The position numbers and the translations under genes were made by a program. A model generated the notes under the pieces. The model had not been told where the DNA came from. It did not search any database and saw only the letters and a list, made by a program, of their open reading frames with translations. This document shows positions 36,343 through 45,182 of a DNA stretch of 64,000 bases, in pieces. The number at the start of each line of letters is the position of its first letter. Position 1 is the first letter of the stretch. This DNA comes from Flexifilum sp963727545 (lineage in GTDB: Bacteria; Chloroflexota; Anaerolineae; Aggregatilineales; Phototrophicaceae), in NCBI GenBank assembly GCA_963727545.1, contig CAVSGS010000016.1:124001-188000 (forward strand), read 5' to 3'.

Positions 36343-37996
36343 ATGGCGGCACTCTCCAACAGACAAATCGCCCGCGCGGCTGCGATCGTGGTCGGCGGGT
36401 TTTTAGCCAGCGGCGTGCTCGGCTTGATTCGCACGGCGGCGTTCTCGGTGACGTTCGGCGCGAGCGCATCGCTGGATGCGTTTTACGCGGCGCAGCGCAT
36501 CCCGGAAGCGCTGTTCGTGGTGGTCGCGGGCGGCGCGCTTGGCTCGTCGTTCATCCCGGTCTTTGGGCGCTTCCAGTCGCAGGGTGACGGCGAGGGCGCA
36601 TGGCGGCTCGCCAGTGCGGTGATGTCGTGCGTCTTTGTGCTGGCGACGATCTTGGCGGTCGTGACGGCGATGCTTCGCGCCTACCCTCGTGCCGACGGTG
36701 CTTGAGCCGGGCGCAAGTCCCGCGCAGCAAGCGCTGACGACCTCGCTGACGCAGGTCTTGCTGCTCACGGTGGTGATCTTCGGTATCAGCGGTTTGCTGA
36801 TGGCGATCCTCAACGCGCAGCAGGTCTTTGCGCTCCCGGCGCTGGCGTTGAGCATGTACAACATCGGGCAGATTTTCGGGGCGCTGGTGCTGACGCGCGT
36901 GATCGCGTCCTATGGCACCCACTATGGCACGCTGATCCCGCAGTATGGCGATCTGCTGGCGCGCGGACTGCCGTCGGATGGCGGTGCGCCGGTCTTCGGC
37001 TTGGCGTTCGGCGCGGTGATCGGCGCAGTCTTTCACCTGCTGATCCAGATCCCCGGCTTGCCGCGCGTCGGCGCGAAACTGCGTTTCCTGCCCGATCCGC
37101 GCGTCCCCGGCGTGCGCGAAGTCCTCGTGTTGATGGGACCGCGCGTGCTCGGCTTGGCGGTGGTGCAGATCAACTTCATCGTCAACGTGAATCTGGCGTC
37201 AGGCATGGCGCCCGGCAGCATCTCGGCGTTGACGACGGCATGGACGCTGATGTTCTTCGCCCTCGGCGTGATCGCGCAGAGCGTAGGGACGGCGGTTTTC
37301 CCGTCGCTTTCGAACCTCGCTGCCCGTAAGGATATGCCCGGCTACAAGGATCGGCTGGCGGGAGCGATGCGCGGCGTGCTGTTCTTGTCGTTCCCGGCGA
37401 CGGTCGGCTTGATCCTGCTCGGCGAAGCCGGGATCAGCTTGCTCCTGCGGGGCGGGGCGTGGACGGCAACCGATACGCAAGCGACGGCGTGGGCGCTCGG
37501 CTTCTTTTCGCTGGGCATCGCCGGACACAGCCTGCTCGAAGTGCTCTCGCGGGCTTTCTACGCGCTCTCGGACACGTGGACGCCGGTCGTGGTCGGCGTC
37601 GCGTCGGTGATCACCAACGTCGTGCTCAGCCTGATCTTCATCCGCGTGATCGGCAGTCCCACCGACTTAACTCACGGCGCGTTCGCCGGGCTGGCGCTGG
37701 CTAATGCACTGGCGACCCTGCTCGAAGGGGCGACGCTGTGGCTGCTGCTGCGCCGTCGCATCGGCGACTTGAACGACCGCAGCATTCTCTGGGGAGCAGG
37801 GCGGTCGCTGCTGGCGGCGCTGGCGATGGGTGCGGTCATTTGGGCGCTGCTGAATGCCCTCACGGGCGCAAGTGTGCTGCTGCTGGTAATCCTCGGCGTC
37901 GGCGTCGGCATGGTGGTCTTCTTCGGCTTAGCCTTTGCTTTCGGGATCGAGGAAGCCCGATCGGTTCCGCGCGCACTGCTGCGACGGCGCGGGTAG
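36343..37996 (+). pseudogene. murJ: Lipid II flippase MurJ, single frameshift
   Basis: Frame 1 (36343 to about 36672) gives the MurJ N-terminus: SGVLGLIRTAAFSVTFGASASLDAFY, RIPEALFVVVAGGALGSSFIPVF. Frame 2 (about 36673 to 37996) gives the rest: QQVFALPALALSMYNIGQI, a long run of membrane helices, GHSLLEVLSRAFYALSDTWTPV. Read across a shift near 36670-36676, the product has about 550 residues and 14 membrane helices, the normal MurJ size. The frame-2 text just upstream of its ORF (FAPTLVPTVLEP) shows the join is an indel in a continuous gene. MurJ moves lipid II across the membrane and is usually essential, so an assembly indel is likely, but real loss is not excluded. Confidence 0.85.
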
Positions 37997-38100
37997 AACG
38001 AACATCGAGCAAACCGCCAAGCCGCCAAGATCGCCGAGAAATGATCATGATTTGACGGAATTTGATGCTGGTTAAGCGCGTCTTCTCATTCGACCTTTAG

Positions 38101-38129
38101 TTGACACCCCAAGCATTACAAGCTATATT
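38101..38129 (+). promoter_or_regulatory. Sigma-70 promoter of the BON-domain gene
   Basis: TTGACA (38101-38106), a 17-bp spacer and TATATT (38124-38129) make a near-consensus promoter. The predicted start is about 100 bp before the ATG, giving a long leader with a small hairpin (CTGCA-TCT-TGCAG) followed by GTTTTT. Confidence 0.7.
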
Positions 38130-38233
38130 AAAGTTGCTGGAACGCGAGTACTGTCGACGCTGCATCTTGCAGTGTTTTTCAGCACATAAGAATTACGAAT
38201 AGGCTGACGATTATAGTGTCAGAGGGGAATAAG

Positions 38234-38920
38234 ATGCCCGGACCAATGGATATCAACGATTTGATCGACAACATCCGCGACGAACTGCCGACGCGGGTTC
38301 ACGACGCTTTCAACGAGGCGGTCGAGCGGGTGGCGACACAGGGGCGCGAGCAGCGCCGTCACGTGGCACGCCAGATGATGGATCGCAACCCGTGGGTGCG
38401 GGCTGAGCGCCGCCGTCAGCGGCAGCGAACCACCGTATTTTCGCTGCTTATGCTCGTGGTCGGCGTCGTGGGCGGGGCAGCGGTGATGTACTTGTTCGAT
38501 CCAGAACGGGGCAAGCGACGTCGGGCGCTGCTGCGCGATCAGGCGGACAGCGCGTTCGACGAGGTGAGCGATTCGCTGGAAGGTCGCGCGCGGGATGCCG
38601 TTAACCGGGTGGAGAACGCCGTCCATGATGCCCAGCCGGGTCAAGCTCAGAATGCCGGAGTGAGTGATTTCACATTGCAAACGCGAGTGCAGGCGCAGTT
38701 AGGGCATTACGTCGCTGATCCCGGCGCGATCAGCGTGGCGGTGAACGGCGGCAACGTGATCCTCGGCGGCAAAATCCACGCGCGCGAAGCGCAGCCGCTG
38801 ATCGAGCGCGTCCGCACGATCCCCGGCGTCAAGAGCGTCGAGAATCGGCTGGAACTGCACGACAGCGGCGAGAATGTTCCTAATCCGCAGGCTGGCTCGA
38901 ACGGGAACGGCATTCATTAA
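38234..38920 (+). CDS. BON-domain membrane protein
   Basis: From the ATG at 38234 (AGAGGGGA 5 nt upstream, better than the GTG at 38216) the protein has 228 residues. A basic N-terminal half (QEQRRHVARQMMDR-like) leads to one membrane helix at about 68-90 (TVFSLLMLVVGVVGGAAVMYLFD), followed by the YtxH-like FDPERGKRRRALLRDQA. The last 75 residues form a BON domain (FTLQTRVQAQLGHYVADPGAISVAVNGGNVILGGKI). BON domains bind membranes or envelope ligands and are often osmotically or stress regulated. It is a single gene. Confidence 0.85.
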   Translation: MPGPMDINDLIDNIRDELPTRVHDAFNEAVERVATQGREQRRHVARQMMDRNPWVRAERRRQRQRTTVFSLLMLVVGVVGGAAVMYLFDPERGKRRRALLRDQADSAFDEVSDSLEGRARDAVNRVENAVHDAQPGQAQNAGVSDFTLQTRVQAQLGHYVADPGAISVAVNGGNVILGGKIHAREAQPLIERVRTIPGVKSVENRLELHDSGENVPNPQAGSNGNGIH

Positions 38921-38922
38921 TC

Positions 38923-38957
38923 GACCTCACCCCTGACCCCTCTCCTTAGGAGAGGGG
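38923..38957. repeat. CCTCACCCC-family repeat
   Basis: CCTCACCCCTGACCCC followed by CTCTCC-TTA-GGAGAG, a short perfect hairpin, directly downstream of the BON gene stop. Confidence 0.75.
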
Positions 38958-39034
38958 CAGCTAGGTGGTTGTTTATAGGGGGAGATGGTCGCATTAGGCA
39001 GAAAGTCAGACTGACTCAACCGAAATTGACACGG

Positions 39035-39074
39035 GGCGGGCACCGATAAATCGTCGGTGGATCCGCCTCTTTTT
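39035..39074 (+). terminator. Rho-independent terminator of the BON gene
   Basis: The outer stem GGCGG/CCGCC (39035-39039 and 39063-39067) and inner stem CACCGA/TCGGTG are followed by TCTTTTTATT. It ends at the 3' edge of the convergent kinase gene. Confidence 0.65.
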
Positions 39075-40510
39075 ATTGGTCGTCAGCGGGATTTTCAGTG
39101 CTGGTCGATTGGGGCGGCGCGATTGGTAGGCGGATTTGAAACTTGGTCTCGCCGGGATGCGAAGTCAGCTTGATCTCGCCGCGATGCCGGGTCACGACGA
39201 TGCGATGGGCGATGTCCAAGCCTAAGCCCGTCCCTTTGCCGACCGCTTTGGTGGTGAAGAACGGCTCGAAGATGCGCGATTGGATCTCCGGCGGGATGCC
39301 GGGACCGTCGTCGGCGAGTTCGACCCAGATGTCCTCGTCGTCCGCCCACGTGCGCAGAGTCAGCTTGCCCTTGCCGTTGGCGTCGCTCATGGCGTCGGTG
39401 GCGTTGTCGATGATGTTGGTCCAAACCTGATTGAGTTCGCTGCCGTAGGCGGTCAGCTTGGGGATGCTGCGGTCGAAATCCTTTTCGACGGTGATGTGCT
39501 TGTCGCGCAGCTTGTACGCCATGATCGTCAGCGTGTCCTCGATGCCCTCGTGCACGTCGATCTCCTGCAGCGGCGCTTGATCCATGTACGAGTAGGATTT
39601 GACCGCCTTGACCAACTCGGAGATGCGTTTCGTGCCCTGCTCGATCTCCCGCAGCAGCGCCGCCGCGCCGAGCGAGGCGTTCAGCCACGCTACCGCCGAC
39701 TCGATGGCAGTCGCCGCCCAGTTGATCGAGCAGCGCTTCCAGCGCCTCGACGTCGACCCCGGCACCGACCAGCGTCGGCGCGATTTCCCAGCTATTCGCC
39801 ACCCCTTGATCGTCCAGCCACGTGCCGAGTTCGTCCTCCAGATCGCTTTGCGCCAGCGAGTCGAGGTCAGCGGCACGATTAAGATTGCTGGCGGCATCGG
39901 CGCGAAGCTGGAGCAGTTGATCGAACTGATCCGGCTCAAGCTGGCGACTGAGCGCAATCAGCAGCGGCTCGATTTGGTCGAAGGATTGGTGCAGCTGACT
40001 GGCAGCGCGGCGCGCGGCGGCAGCGGGATTGTTCAACTCGTGCGCCAGCCCCGCCGAGAGGATGCCGAGGGCAGACATTTTCTCGCGCTGGCGGGCGAGC
40101 GCTTCGGTCGTCTGGATGCGCCACGAGAGCGCGCCGAACAGCTTGCTGACGATCACCGGGCAGACGGCGAACATCTCGCGGAAGGCTTGGTTGTCGAAGC
40201 GGAGAAACTTCGTCGGTTGGAGCGCCCGCGCGCTGGCAATATAGGGGGTGCCGCTGAGCAGGGGAACCTCGCCGCTGAAGCTGCCGTCGTGGTGGGTGGC
40301 GAGTACCGTTTCGCTGCCGTTGATGTCCTGCGTGATTTGCAGTTCGCCGGAGATGATCACGTAAAAGTAATCGGCGTCCTGCCCCTGCCGGAAGACGTAA
40401 TCGCCCTGCTCGGCTTGGTACTCCTGCCCGTGATCGAGCAGCCACTGGAGTTGATCGTCGCGCAGGTGCTCAAACAGGGGCACGGCACGCAGTTGATCGT
40501 AATCCAGCAT
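39073..40510 (-). pseudogene. cNMP-binding-domain sensor histidine kinase, frameshifted
   Basis: The first frame (40510 to about 39715) gives a cyclic-nucleotide-binding domain (about 1-120; FRQGQDADYFYVIISGELQI, SFSGEVPLLSGTPY) and a dimerisation helix with phospho-acceptor His157 (GILSAGLAHELNNPAAAA). After a shift near 39710-39722 the other frame supplies the rest: ISELVKAVKSYSYMDQ, the ATPase N-box VWTNIIDNATDAM, DDGPGIP and GTGLGLDIAHRIV. Joined, the product has about 478 residues. It starts at the stop of the REC-flavoreductase gene (TAATG), so the two are coupled. Such pairs are known in other bacteria, though the signal is not defined. Both halves are well conserved, which favours a sequencing indel. 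Confidence 0.85.
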
Positions 40511-42168
40511 TAGAGTTCTCCCAGATATTGGTGGATGAATTGAACGCCGATCGAGCCTTCGCCGACGGCTGACGCCACGCGCTTGACCGAATGATGGCGC
40601 ACGTCACCGGCGACAAAGATGCCGGGCACGCTCAATTCGAGCAGGAAGGGCAGCCGGTCGAGCTTCCAGCCTTTCGGCGGCTTGCCGTCACGGACGAGGT
40701 CGTTGCCGGTGATGATGAAGCCGTGGCTATCGCGCTCGACCACGCCGTCGAGCCAATCGGTATGCGGCAGCGCCCCGATGAAGACAAACAGCGCCGCGCC
40801 CTTGACCTTTTCCGTCTCGCGAGTGTCGTTGTTGATCAGCGTGACGGCTTCGAGGTGCTCCGAACCGTGCACCGCCATGACCTCGGTGTGGAGCAGCACG
40901 CTGATGTTGGGCGTCGCCTCGATTTGATCGACGAGGTACTGCGACATGCTCTTACCCAGCGAATCGCCGCGCACGACCATATAGACGGTGCTGGCGTACT
41001 TGCTGAAGTACATCGCTGCCTGTCCCGCCGAGTTGCCCGCGCCGACGATGAAGACGTTCTCGCCCTGCACCGAGGGCGCTTCAGTCATCGCAGCGCCGTA
41101 GTAGACGCCCGCACCGGTCAGGGCGTCGCAGCCGACCACGTCGATGCGGCGGTAGGAGACGCCGGTCGCGATCATCAGGGCGTGACAGCTAATCTCGCTG
41201 CCGTCGGAAAGTTCAAGAATGCGGTATTGATCCTCGATGCGGACTTTGACGACCTCCGCCGGGGTGAGGATTTCGACGCCAAAACGCGTTGCTTGGGCGA
41301 CGGCACGGCGGGCGAGGTCGCTGCCGCTCAAGCCGGAGGGGAAGCCGAGATAGTTCTCGATCCGCGAACTCGTCCCGGCTTGACCGCCGGGGGCTTCGCG
41401 CTCGATCAGGATAGTGTGCAAGCCCTCAGACGCGCCGTAAACGGCGGCTGCCAAGCCCGCCGGACCGCCGCCGACGATTGCCAGATCATAGAAGGGCTGC
41501 GCCGCCTGCGTCTTCAAGCCGACTTGTCCGGCGATCTCGACGTTGGTCGGGTTCATCAGCGGCGTGCCGTCCGCCATCAGGACGACCGGCAGTTCGACGT
41601 TCTCCATGAAGGCGATCAATTCTTCGGTGGTGGCGTCGGCTTCCAAGTCCATCCAGCGATAGGGTACGCGGTTGCGGGCGAGGAAGTCCTTGACGCGGTG
41701 CGCGTCCGGCGACCACTGATGCCCGATCACGCGGATGCCCTCGAAGGCGGGGCGATAAGTCGACTGCCACTGGTCGATCAGGTCGTGGAGCACCGGGAAC
41801 AGGTTTTCTTCCGGCGGATCCCACGGCTTCATCAGATAGTAGTCGAGGTCGATCTCGTTGATCGCCTGAATGGCGGCGTTGGTATCGGCGTAGGCGGTCA
41901 GCAGCGCGCGCTTGGCGTCGGGGAACAACTCGCGCGCTTGCTCCAGAAACTCGACGCCCGACATCTCCGGCATTCGTTGGTCAACCAAAAAGATCGCGAC
42001 CGCATCGTTACGCAGCTTCATCTGCTGCAAGGCGCTGAGCGCGTCGGCGCCGGTCTCGGCGCGCATGACACGGTAGTCTCGACCGAATTCGCGGCGCAGG
42101 TCGCGCTGGATCGCTTGCAGCACTTCCGGGTCGTCGTCGAGGGTGAAGATAACGGGTTTCGATGCCAT
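40510..42168 (-). CDS. REC-domain / thioredoxin-reductase-like flavoprotein
   Basis: The 552-residue protein begins with a receiver domain (about 1-130, Asp in FLVDQRMPEMSG). A thioredoxin-like linker follows (about 145-210, VPYRWMDLEADATTEELIAFM). A thioredoxin-reductase-type oxidoreductase fills 225-550, with the FAD motif IVGGGPAGLAAAVYG, NADPH motif IVGAGNSAGQAAM and C-terminal GIFVAGDVR. The CxxC of true thioredoxin reductases is absent; that region reads GAGVYYGAAMTEA. It therefore cannot reduce a disulfide in the usual way and may act as a ferredoxin-NADP-reductase-like or redox-sensing protein controlled by phosphorylation. Its stop overlaps the start of the cNMP-sensor kinase, the likely phosphodonor. 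Confidence 0.88.
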   Translation of the reverse strand: MASKPVIFTLDDDPEVLQAIQRDLRREFGRDYRVMRAETGADALSALQQMKLRNDAVAIFLVDQRMPEMSGVEFLEQARELFPDAKRALLTAYADTNAAIQAINEIDLDYYLMKPWDPPEENLFPVLHDLIDQWQSTYRPAFEGIRVIGHQWSPDAHRVKDFLARNRVPYRWMDLEADATTEELIAFMENVELPVVLMADGTPLMNPTNVEIAGQVGLKTQAAQPFYDLAIVGGGPAGLAAAVYGASEGLHTILIEREAPGGQAGTSSRIENYLGFPSGLSGSDLARRAVAQATRFGVEILTPAEVVKVRIEDQYRILELSDGSEISCHALMIATGVSYRRIDVVGCDALTGAGVYYGAAMTEAPSVQGENVFIVGAGNSAGQAAMYFSKYASTVYMVVRGDSLGKSMSQYLVDQIEATPNISVLLHTEVMAVHGSEHLEAVTLINNDTRETEKVKGAALFVFIGALPHTDWLDGVVERDSHGFIITGNDLVRDGKPPKGWKLDRLPFLLELSVPGIFVAGDVRHHSVKRVASAVGEGSIGVQFIHQYLGEL

Positions 42169-42279
42169 GAGATTTTGGTTCCGTTTCGATAAAAGAGCGT
42201 CACTAAATTTGGTTTATCCCAAATTTATCCCAAGTTTGGGATAAGTTGGGAAAATACGGTCGGTGTGGGATTCATGAAA

Positions 42280-42339
42280 CTGACCCCATCCCCAGCCCCT
42301 CCCCGAATTCAGGGAGGAAGAGTGCCTTCGTCCGTTTCA
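42280..42339. repeat. CCTCACCCC-family repeat, long form B
   Basis: CTGACCCCATCCCCAGCC, CCTCCCCGAATTCAGGGAG and GTGCCTTCGTCCGTTTCA. It is nearly identical over about 60 bp to the element at 35495-35555, differing mainly by a short indel after GGGAGG. Confidence 0.8.
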
Positions 42340-42363
42340 CCGGCAGAGGGGCGTTTTGTTTTC

Positions 42364-42391
42364 GTAGGGGCGTTATATATAACGCCCCTAC
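42364..42391. repeat. GTAG palindrome, copy 4
   Basis: This is a 28-bp perfect palindrome: arm GTAGGGGC, core GTTATATATAAC, arm GCCCCTAC. It lies 24 bp after a CCTCACCCC-type element and downstream of xseB. Confidence 0.9.
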
Positions 42392-42438
42392 CACCCCTGA
42401 TAGGGATAACGTTCTAATAACCGCAGTTCCAGAGCGCC

Positions 42439-42666
42439 CTACAGTGGCTCGATCTGTCCATCGTCGAGCAGTTGGTTGACGCGCAGTTCGGCGCTGTCGA
42501 GCAGGGTTTGGCAGTACTGCGCCAGCGCGCGCCCGCGCTCGAACAGGCTGACCGATGCTTCCAGCGCAAGGTCGCCGGTGTCAAGCTGGGTGATGATGTC
42601 CTCAAGCTCGGCGTAGGCGTCCTCGAACGAGAGCGCGCTGAAATCGAGGCTGGTGTTATCCGTCAT
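42439..42666 (-). CDS. xseB: Exodeoxyribonuclease VII small subunit
   Basis: The 75-residue protein is the XseB helical hairpin (LSFEDAYAELEDIITQLDTGDLALEASVSLFERGRAL) at the normal family length. It binds the large subunit XseA, and the complex degrades single-stranded DNA in both directions in mismatch and general repair. Its start overlaps the end of xseA by 11 bp, so the subunits are coupled in the usual order. Confidence 0.95.
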   Translation of the reverse strand: MTDNTSLDFSALSFEDAYAELEDIITQLDTGDLALEASVSLFERGRALAQYCQTLLDSAELRVNQLLDDGQIEPL

Positions 42667-43849
42667 GGTTTACCTTTGCTGTTACGGTGCCGTCGTGGAA
42701 CTGTACGCGAATGTCATCGACCGGCTGCTGCGCTGAGACGATGCGCTTGCCGGTTTGGGCGTCGGTCACGAGTGCGTAACCTCGTGCCAGAATCGCCTGC
42801 GGACTGGCGGCGACCAGCGCGCGATCGCGGGCGGTGACGCGCTCGCGCAGCAGGGCGATGCGGCGCTGCTCGGTCGTGATCAGGCGAGCCTGCCAATCGT
42901 CTAGGCGCTGGCGAGTGTTGCGCACGCGCACCAGCGGCGACAATTGGCGCAGGGTTTGGCGGCGCGCGTTCAGTCCATCACGGCGGCTACGAAGTGAGTC
43001 GTCAAAAGCGCCGGCAAGGTGTCGCGTCAGTCGATCCAGCCCCAGCGCGAGTTCGGCGAAATCGGGCGTGAGCACTTCGGCTGCGGCCGAGGGAGTTGGC
43101 GCGCGCACGTCGGCGACGAAATCGGCGATGGTGAAATCGGTCTCGTGCCCGACGCCGCTGACGACCGGGACGCGGCTGGCGGCAATCGCCCGCGCGACGC
43201 CTTCGTCGTTGAACGCCCACAAGTCCTCGATGCTGCCACCGCCGCGTGTGACGAGGATCACGTCCACGTCGGTTGCGCTCAGGCGATCCAGCGCGCGGAC
43301 GATCTGCGTCGGCGCATCCAACCCCTGTACCAGCGTCGGCGAGAGGACGATCTCGACCAGCGGATAGCGGCGGCGCAGGACGTTCTGCACGTCCTGAAAG
43401 GCAGCAGCATTCGCCGACGTGACGACGCCGATCCGCCGGGGGAAGGGCGGCAGCGGGCGCTTGCGGGCGTGATCGAACAAGCCCTCGGCTTCGAGCCGCT
43501 CCTTGAGCAGTTCGAACTGCCGGTAGAGATCGCCGATCCCGACCGGGCGCAGCCGATCCACGTACAACTGGTAGGTGCTGCGCTCCTCGTAGATGGTGAC
43601 GTTCCCGTGCGCGATCACGGCATCGCCGTCGCGGGGGAGCACCGCTAGCTGCTGCGCGCTGGATCGCCACATCACGCAGGCGATCCCGGTTTTGCCGTCC
43701 TTGAGTGTGAAGTAACAGTGTCCCGATGGCTGGGCTTGCTTGAAGCCGGAGACTTCACCCTCGACCCAAAGATCCTGCAAGTCCTCGTCGCGCTCGAACA
43801 AACGCCGAATGTGCGCGTTGAGTTCTCGAACCGAGTACGTGCTTTGCAT
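42656..43849 (-). CDS. xseA: Exodeoxyribonuclease VII large subunit
   Basis: From the ATG at 43849 (GAAGGAAT upstream; the longer frame to 43906 is unlikely) the protein has 397 residues. An N-terminal OB-fold (YSVRELNAHIRRLFERDEDLQDLWVEGEVSGF, HCYFTLKDGKTGIACVMW) is followed by the catalytic domain with IGVVTSANAAAFQDV, VILVTRGGGSIEDLWAFNDE and VVSGVGHETDFTIADFVADVRAPTPSAAAE. The helical C-terminal region binds XseB. All family blocks are intact. Together with xseB it forms a two-gene operon. Confidence 0.95.
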   Translation of the reverse strand: MQSTYSVRELNAHIRRLFERDEDLQDLWVEGEVSGFKQAQPSGHCYFTLKDGKTGIACVMWRSSAQQLAVLPRDGDAVIAHGNVTIYEERSTYQLYVDRLRPVGIGDLYRQFELLKERLEAEGLFDHARKRPLPPFPRRIGVVTSANAAAFQDVQNVLRRRYPLVEIVLSPTLVQGLDAPTQIVRALDRLSATDVDVILVTRGGGSIEDLWAFNDEGVARAIAASRVPVVSGVGHETDFTIADFVADVRAPTPSAAAEVLTPDFAELALGLDRLTRHLAGAFDDSLRSRRDGLNARRQTLRQLSPLVRVRNTRQRLDDWQARLITTEQRRIALLRERVTARDRALVAASPQAILARGYALVTDAQTGKRIVSAQQPVDDIRVQFHDGTVTAKVNHDG

Positions 43850-43975
43850 GAAATTCCTTCTGCTGTAGTTAGGTTTATTATACCTGTTCTGGATAGGCGC
43901 TATCAAAACCTCGCAGCTCGCCAGCTAGTACTTTCTCCAGCACTACTCAGCACCCGGCACTTCTTTTTCTGTGCG

Positions 43976-44004
43976 TTGGATGTGGGGCGGGGGGCTGTTA
44001 CAAT
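43976..44004 (+). promoter_or_regulatory. Possible sigma-70 promoter
   Basis: TTGGAT (43976-43981), a 17-bp spacer and TACAAT (43999-44004), 41 bp before the ATG of the 105-residue gene. The -10 is good and the -35 matches only at TTG. Confidence 0.4.
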
Positions 44005-44045
44005 TAGGGCACGATTTTCGGAATCAATCATCGAGGGCAGGCACG

Positions 44046-44363
44046 ATGGCATATTTGAATGCTCAGGAGCGCGAGGCGTTGGCGCGCGAACTCACGACGA
44101 TGAAATTCAATCAGGCAAAAGGCAAGCTGCGCCGGATGGATGCTGACGGCAAGCTGGCGTTTCTGCGCAACAATCAGGAGACCGGCGAATACCTTACCCG
44201 CTTCGATCTGTACGGATTGGGGGTGGTCGTCACGCTGATCGAGCGCGAAGTGGGCGAACCGGTTACACGGACGGATGCGCCGGGGTCGGCTGCGGTGCGC
44301 ATCAAGCCGGAAATGGCGCTCGACGAGGTGGACGTCACCCCGATGCCGGACAATCATTCGTAA
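44046..44363 (+). CDS. Hypothetical protein, 105 residues
   Basis: The start ATG at 44046 has GAGGG about 8 nt upstream. The protein is soluble and helical (LNAQEREALARELTTMKFNQAKGKLRRMDADGKLAFLRNN), followed by a short strand-rich part (GLGVVVTLIEREVG) and an acidic tail. I recognise no family. Codon use looks like that of its neighbours. A CTGAGT-type repeat follows its stop codon. Confidence 0.65.
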   Translation: MAYLNAQEREALARELTTMKFNQAKGKLRRMDADGKLAFLRNNQETGEYLTRFDLYGLGVVVTLIEREVGEPVTRTDAPGSAAVRIKPEMALDEVDVTPMPDNHS

Positions 44364-44367
44364 AAAA

Positions 44368-44400
44368 AGTACTGAGTGCTGAGTACCGAGTACTGAGTAA
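44368..44400. repeat. CTGAGT-type repeat array, left half
   Basis: AGTACTGAGTGCTGAG, TACCGAG and TACTGAG units occur in a row. The inverted counterpart at 44471-44505 lies 70 bp away, so the pair bounds a small element of about 138 bp. Confidence 0.65.
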
Positions 44401-44470
44401 GAACTCCCGACGGCGTAAATTGTCATCGTGCGGTAGCAGATTAGACCTGTAGACTGTGCGAGGATAGTTT

Positions 44471-44505
44471 TTACTCAGTCCTCAGCACTCAGTACTCGGT
44501 ACTGT
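44471..44505. repeat. CTGAGT-type repeat array, right half
   Basis: TTACTCAGTCCTCAGCACTC followed by AGTACTCGGTACT is the inverted counterpart of 44368-44400. It ends 20 bp before the bioY start codon. Confidence 0.65.
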
Positions 44506-44525
44506 ATTTGAGAAAGGAACTGCTT

Positions 44526-45077
44526 ATGCTGCGCACGCTGGCGCGGACGCGCGACGCAAACTGGATTTATCGTTGGGCGAGCGCGGGGGCGTTCACCCTG
44601 CTGACGATCATCGCTGCGCGGGTGAGCATCCCGATGCAGCCGGTACCGTTCACGCTGCAACCGCTGGCGGTGATCCTCGCTGGGCTGATCCTCGGCGGGC
44701 GCGACGGTGCGATCAGCCAGATCGCCTATCTCGCCCTGATCGCGCTCAATCTGCCGGTGGACGCCAATCACCTTGGTGCGGCGGCGCTGGTCGGTCCGAC
44801 GGCGGGCTACTTGTTCGGCTTTGTGGCGGGGGCGTTCGTCGCCGGGCTGCTGGTCGAGCGCGGAACGACGCGGCTCTGGCAGCGCTGGATCGCCGGGATC
44901 GTCGGGATCGCGGTGGTCTATCTGTGCGGCATGGTCGTGCTCAAAATCAACACGGGTTTGGCGTGGGATGCGGTGTGGACGACCGGTGCTGCACCCTTCA
45001 TCGTGCCGGATTTGGCGAAAGCATTGATCGCGGCGGCGCTGGCTGAAGGTGGTCGCGCGCTGCTGGTGCGAGAATAA
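44526..45077 (+). CDS. bioY: Biotin transporter BioY
   Basis: The start ATG at 44526 is preceded by AAAGGA. The 183-residue protein has six membrane segments and the BioY signature (VSIPMQPVPFTLQPLAVILAGLILGGRDG, GPTAGYLFGFVAGAFVAG). It is the substrate-binding (S) component that imports biotin, either alone or with a shared ECF energy module. No ecfA or ecfT gene lies in this window. No biotin-operon repressor site is evident upstream; a CTGAGT-type repeat sits there instead. Confidence 0.92.
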   Translation: MLRTLARTRDANWIYRWASAGAFTLLTIIAARVSIPMQPVPFTLQPLAVILAGLILGGRDGAISQIAYLALIALNLPVDANHLGAAALVGPTAGYLFGFVAGAFVAGLLVERGTTRLWQRWIAGIVGIAVVYLCGMVVLKINTGLAWDAVWTTGAAPFIVPDLAKALIAAALAEGGRALLVRE

Positions 45078-45139
45078 CCTCACCCCAAGATCGTCAGGCG
45101 GATTCAATTGAAAAAAGCGGGGTTGCAGGGTAGCGGTGT

Positions 45140-45171
45140 GATCTTAGACACCTTCCCCGTTGTCTAAGATC
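45140..45171. promoter_or_regulatory. Perfect 11-bp inverted repeat
   Basis: Arms GATCTTAGACA (45140-45150) and TGTCTAAGATC (45161-45171) around a 10-bp loop, ending 11 bp before the next start codon. There is no T-tract, so an operator or a leader hairpin is more likely than a terminator. Confidence 0.5.
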
Positions 45172-45182
45172 GGCTAAAATCC

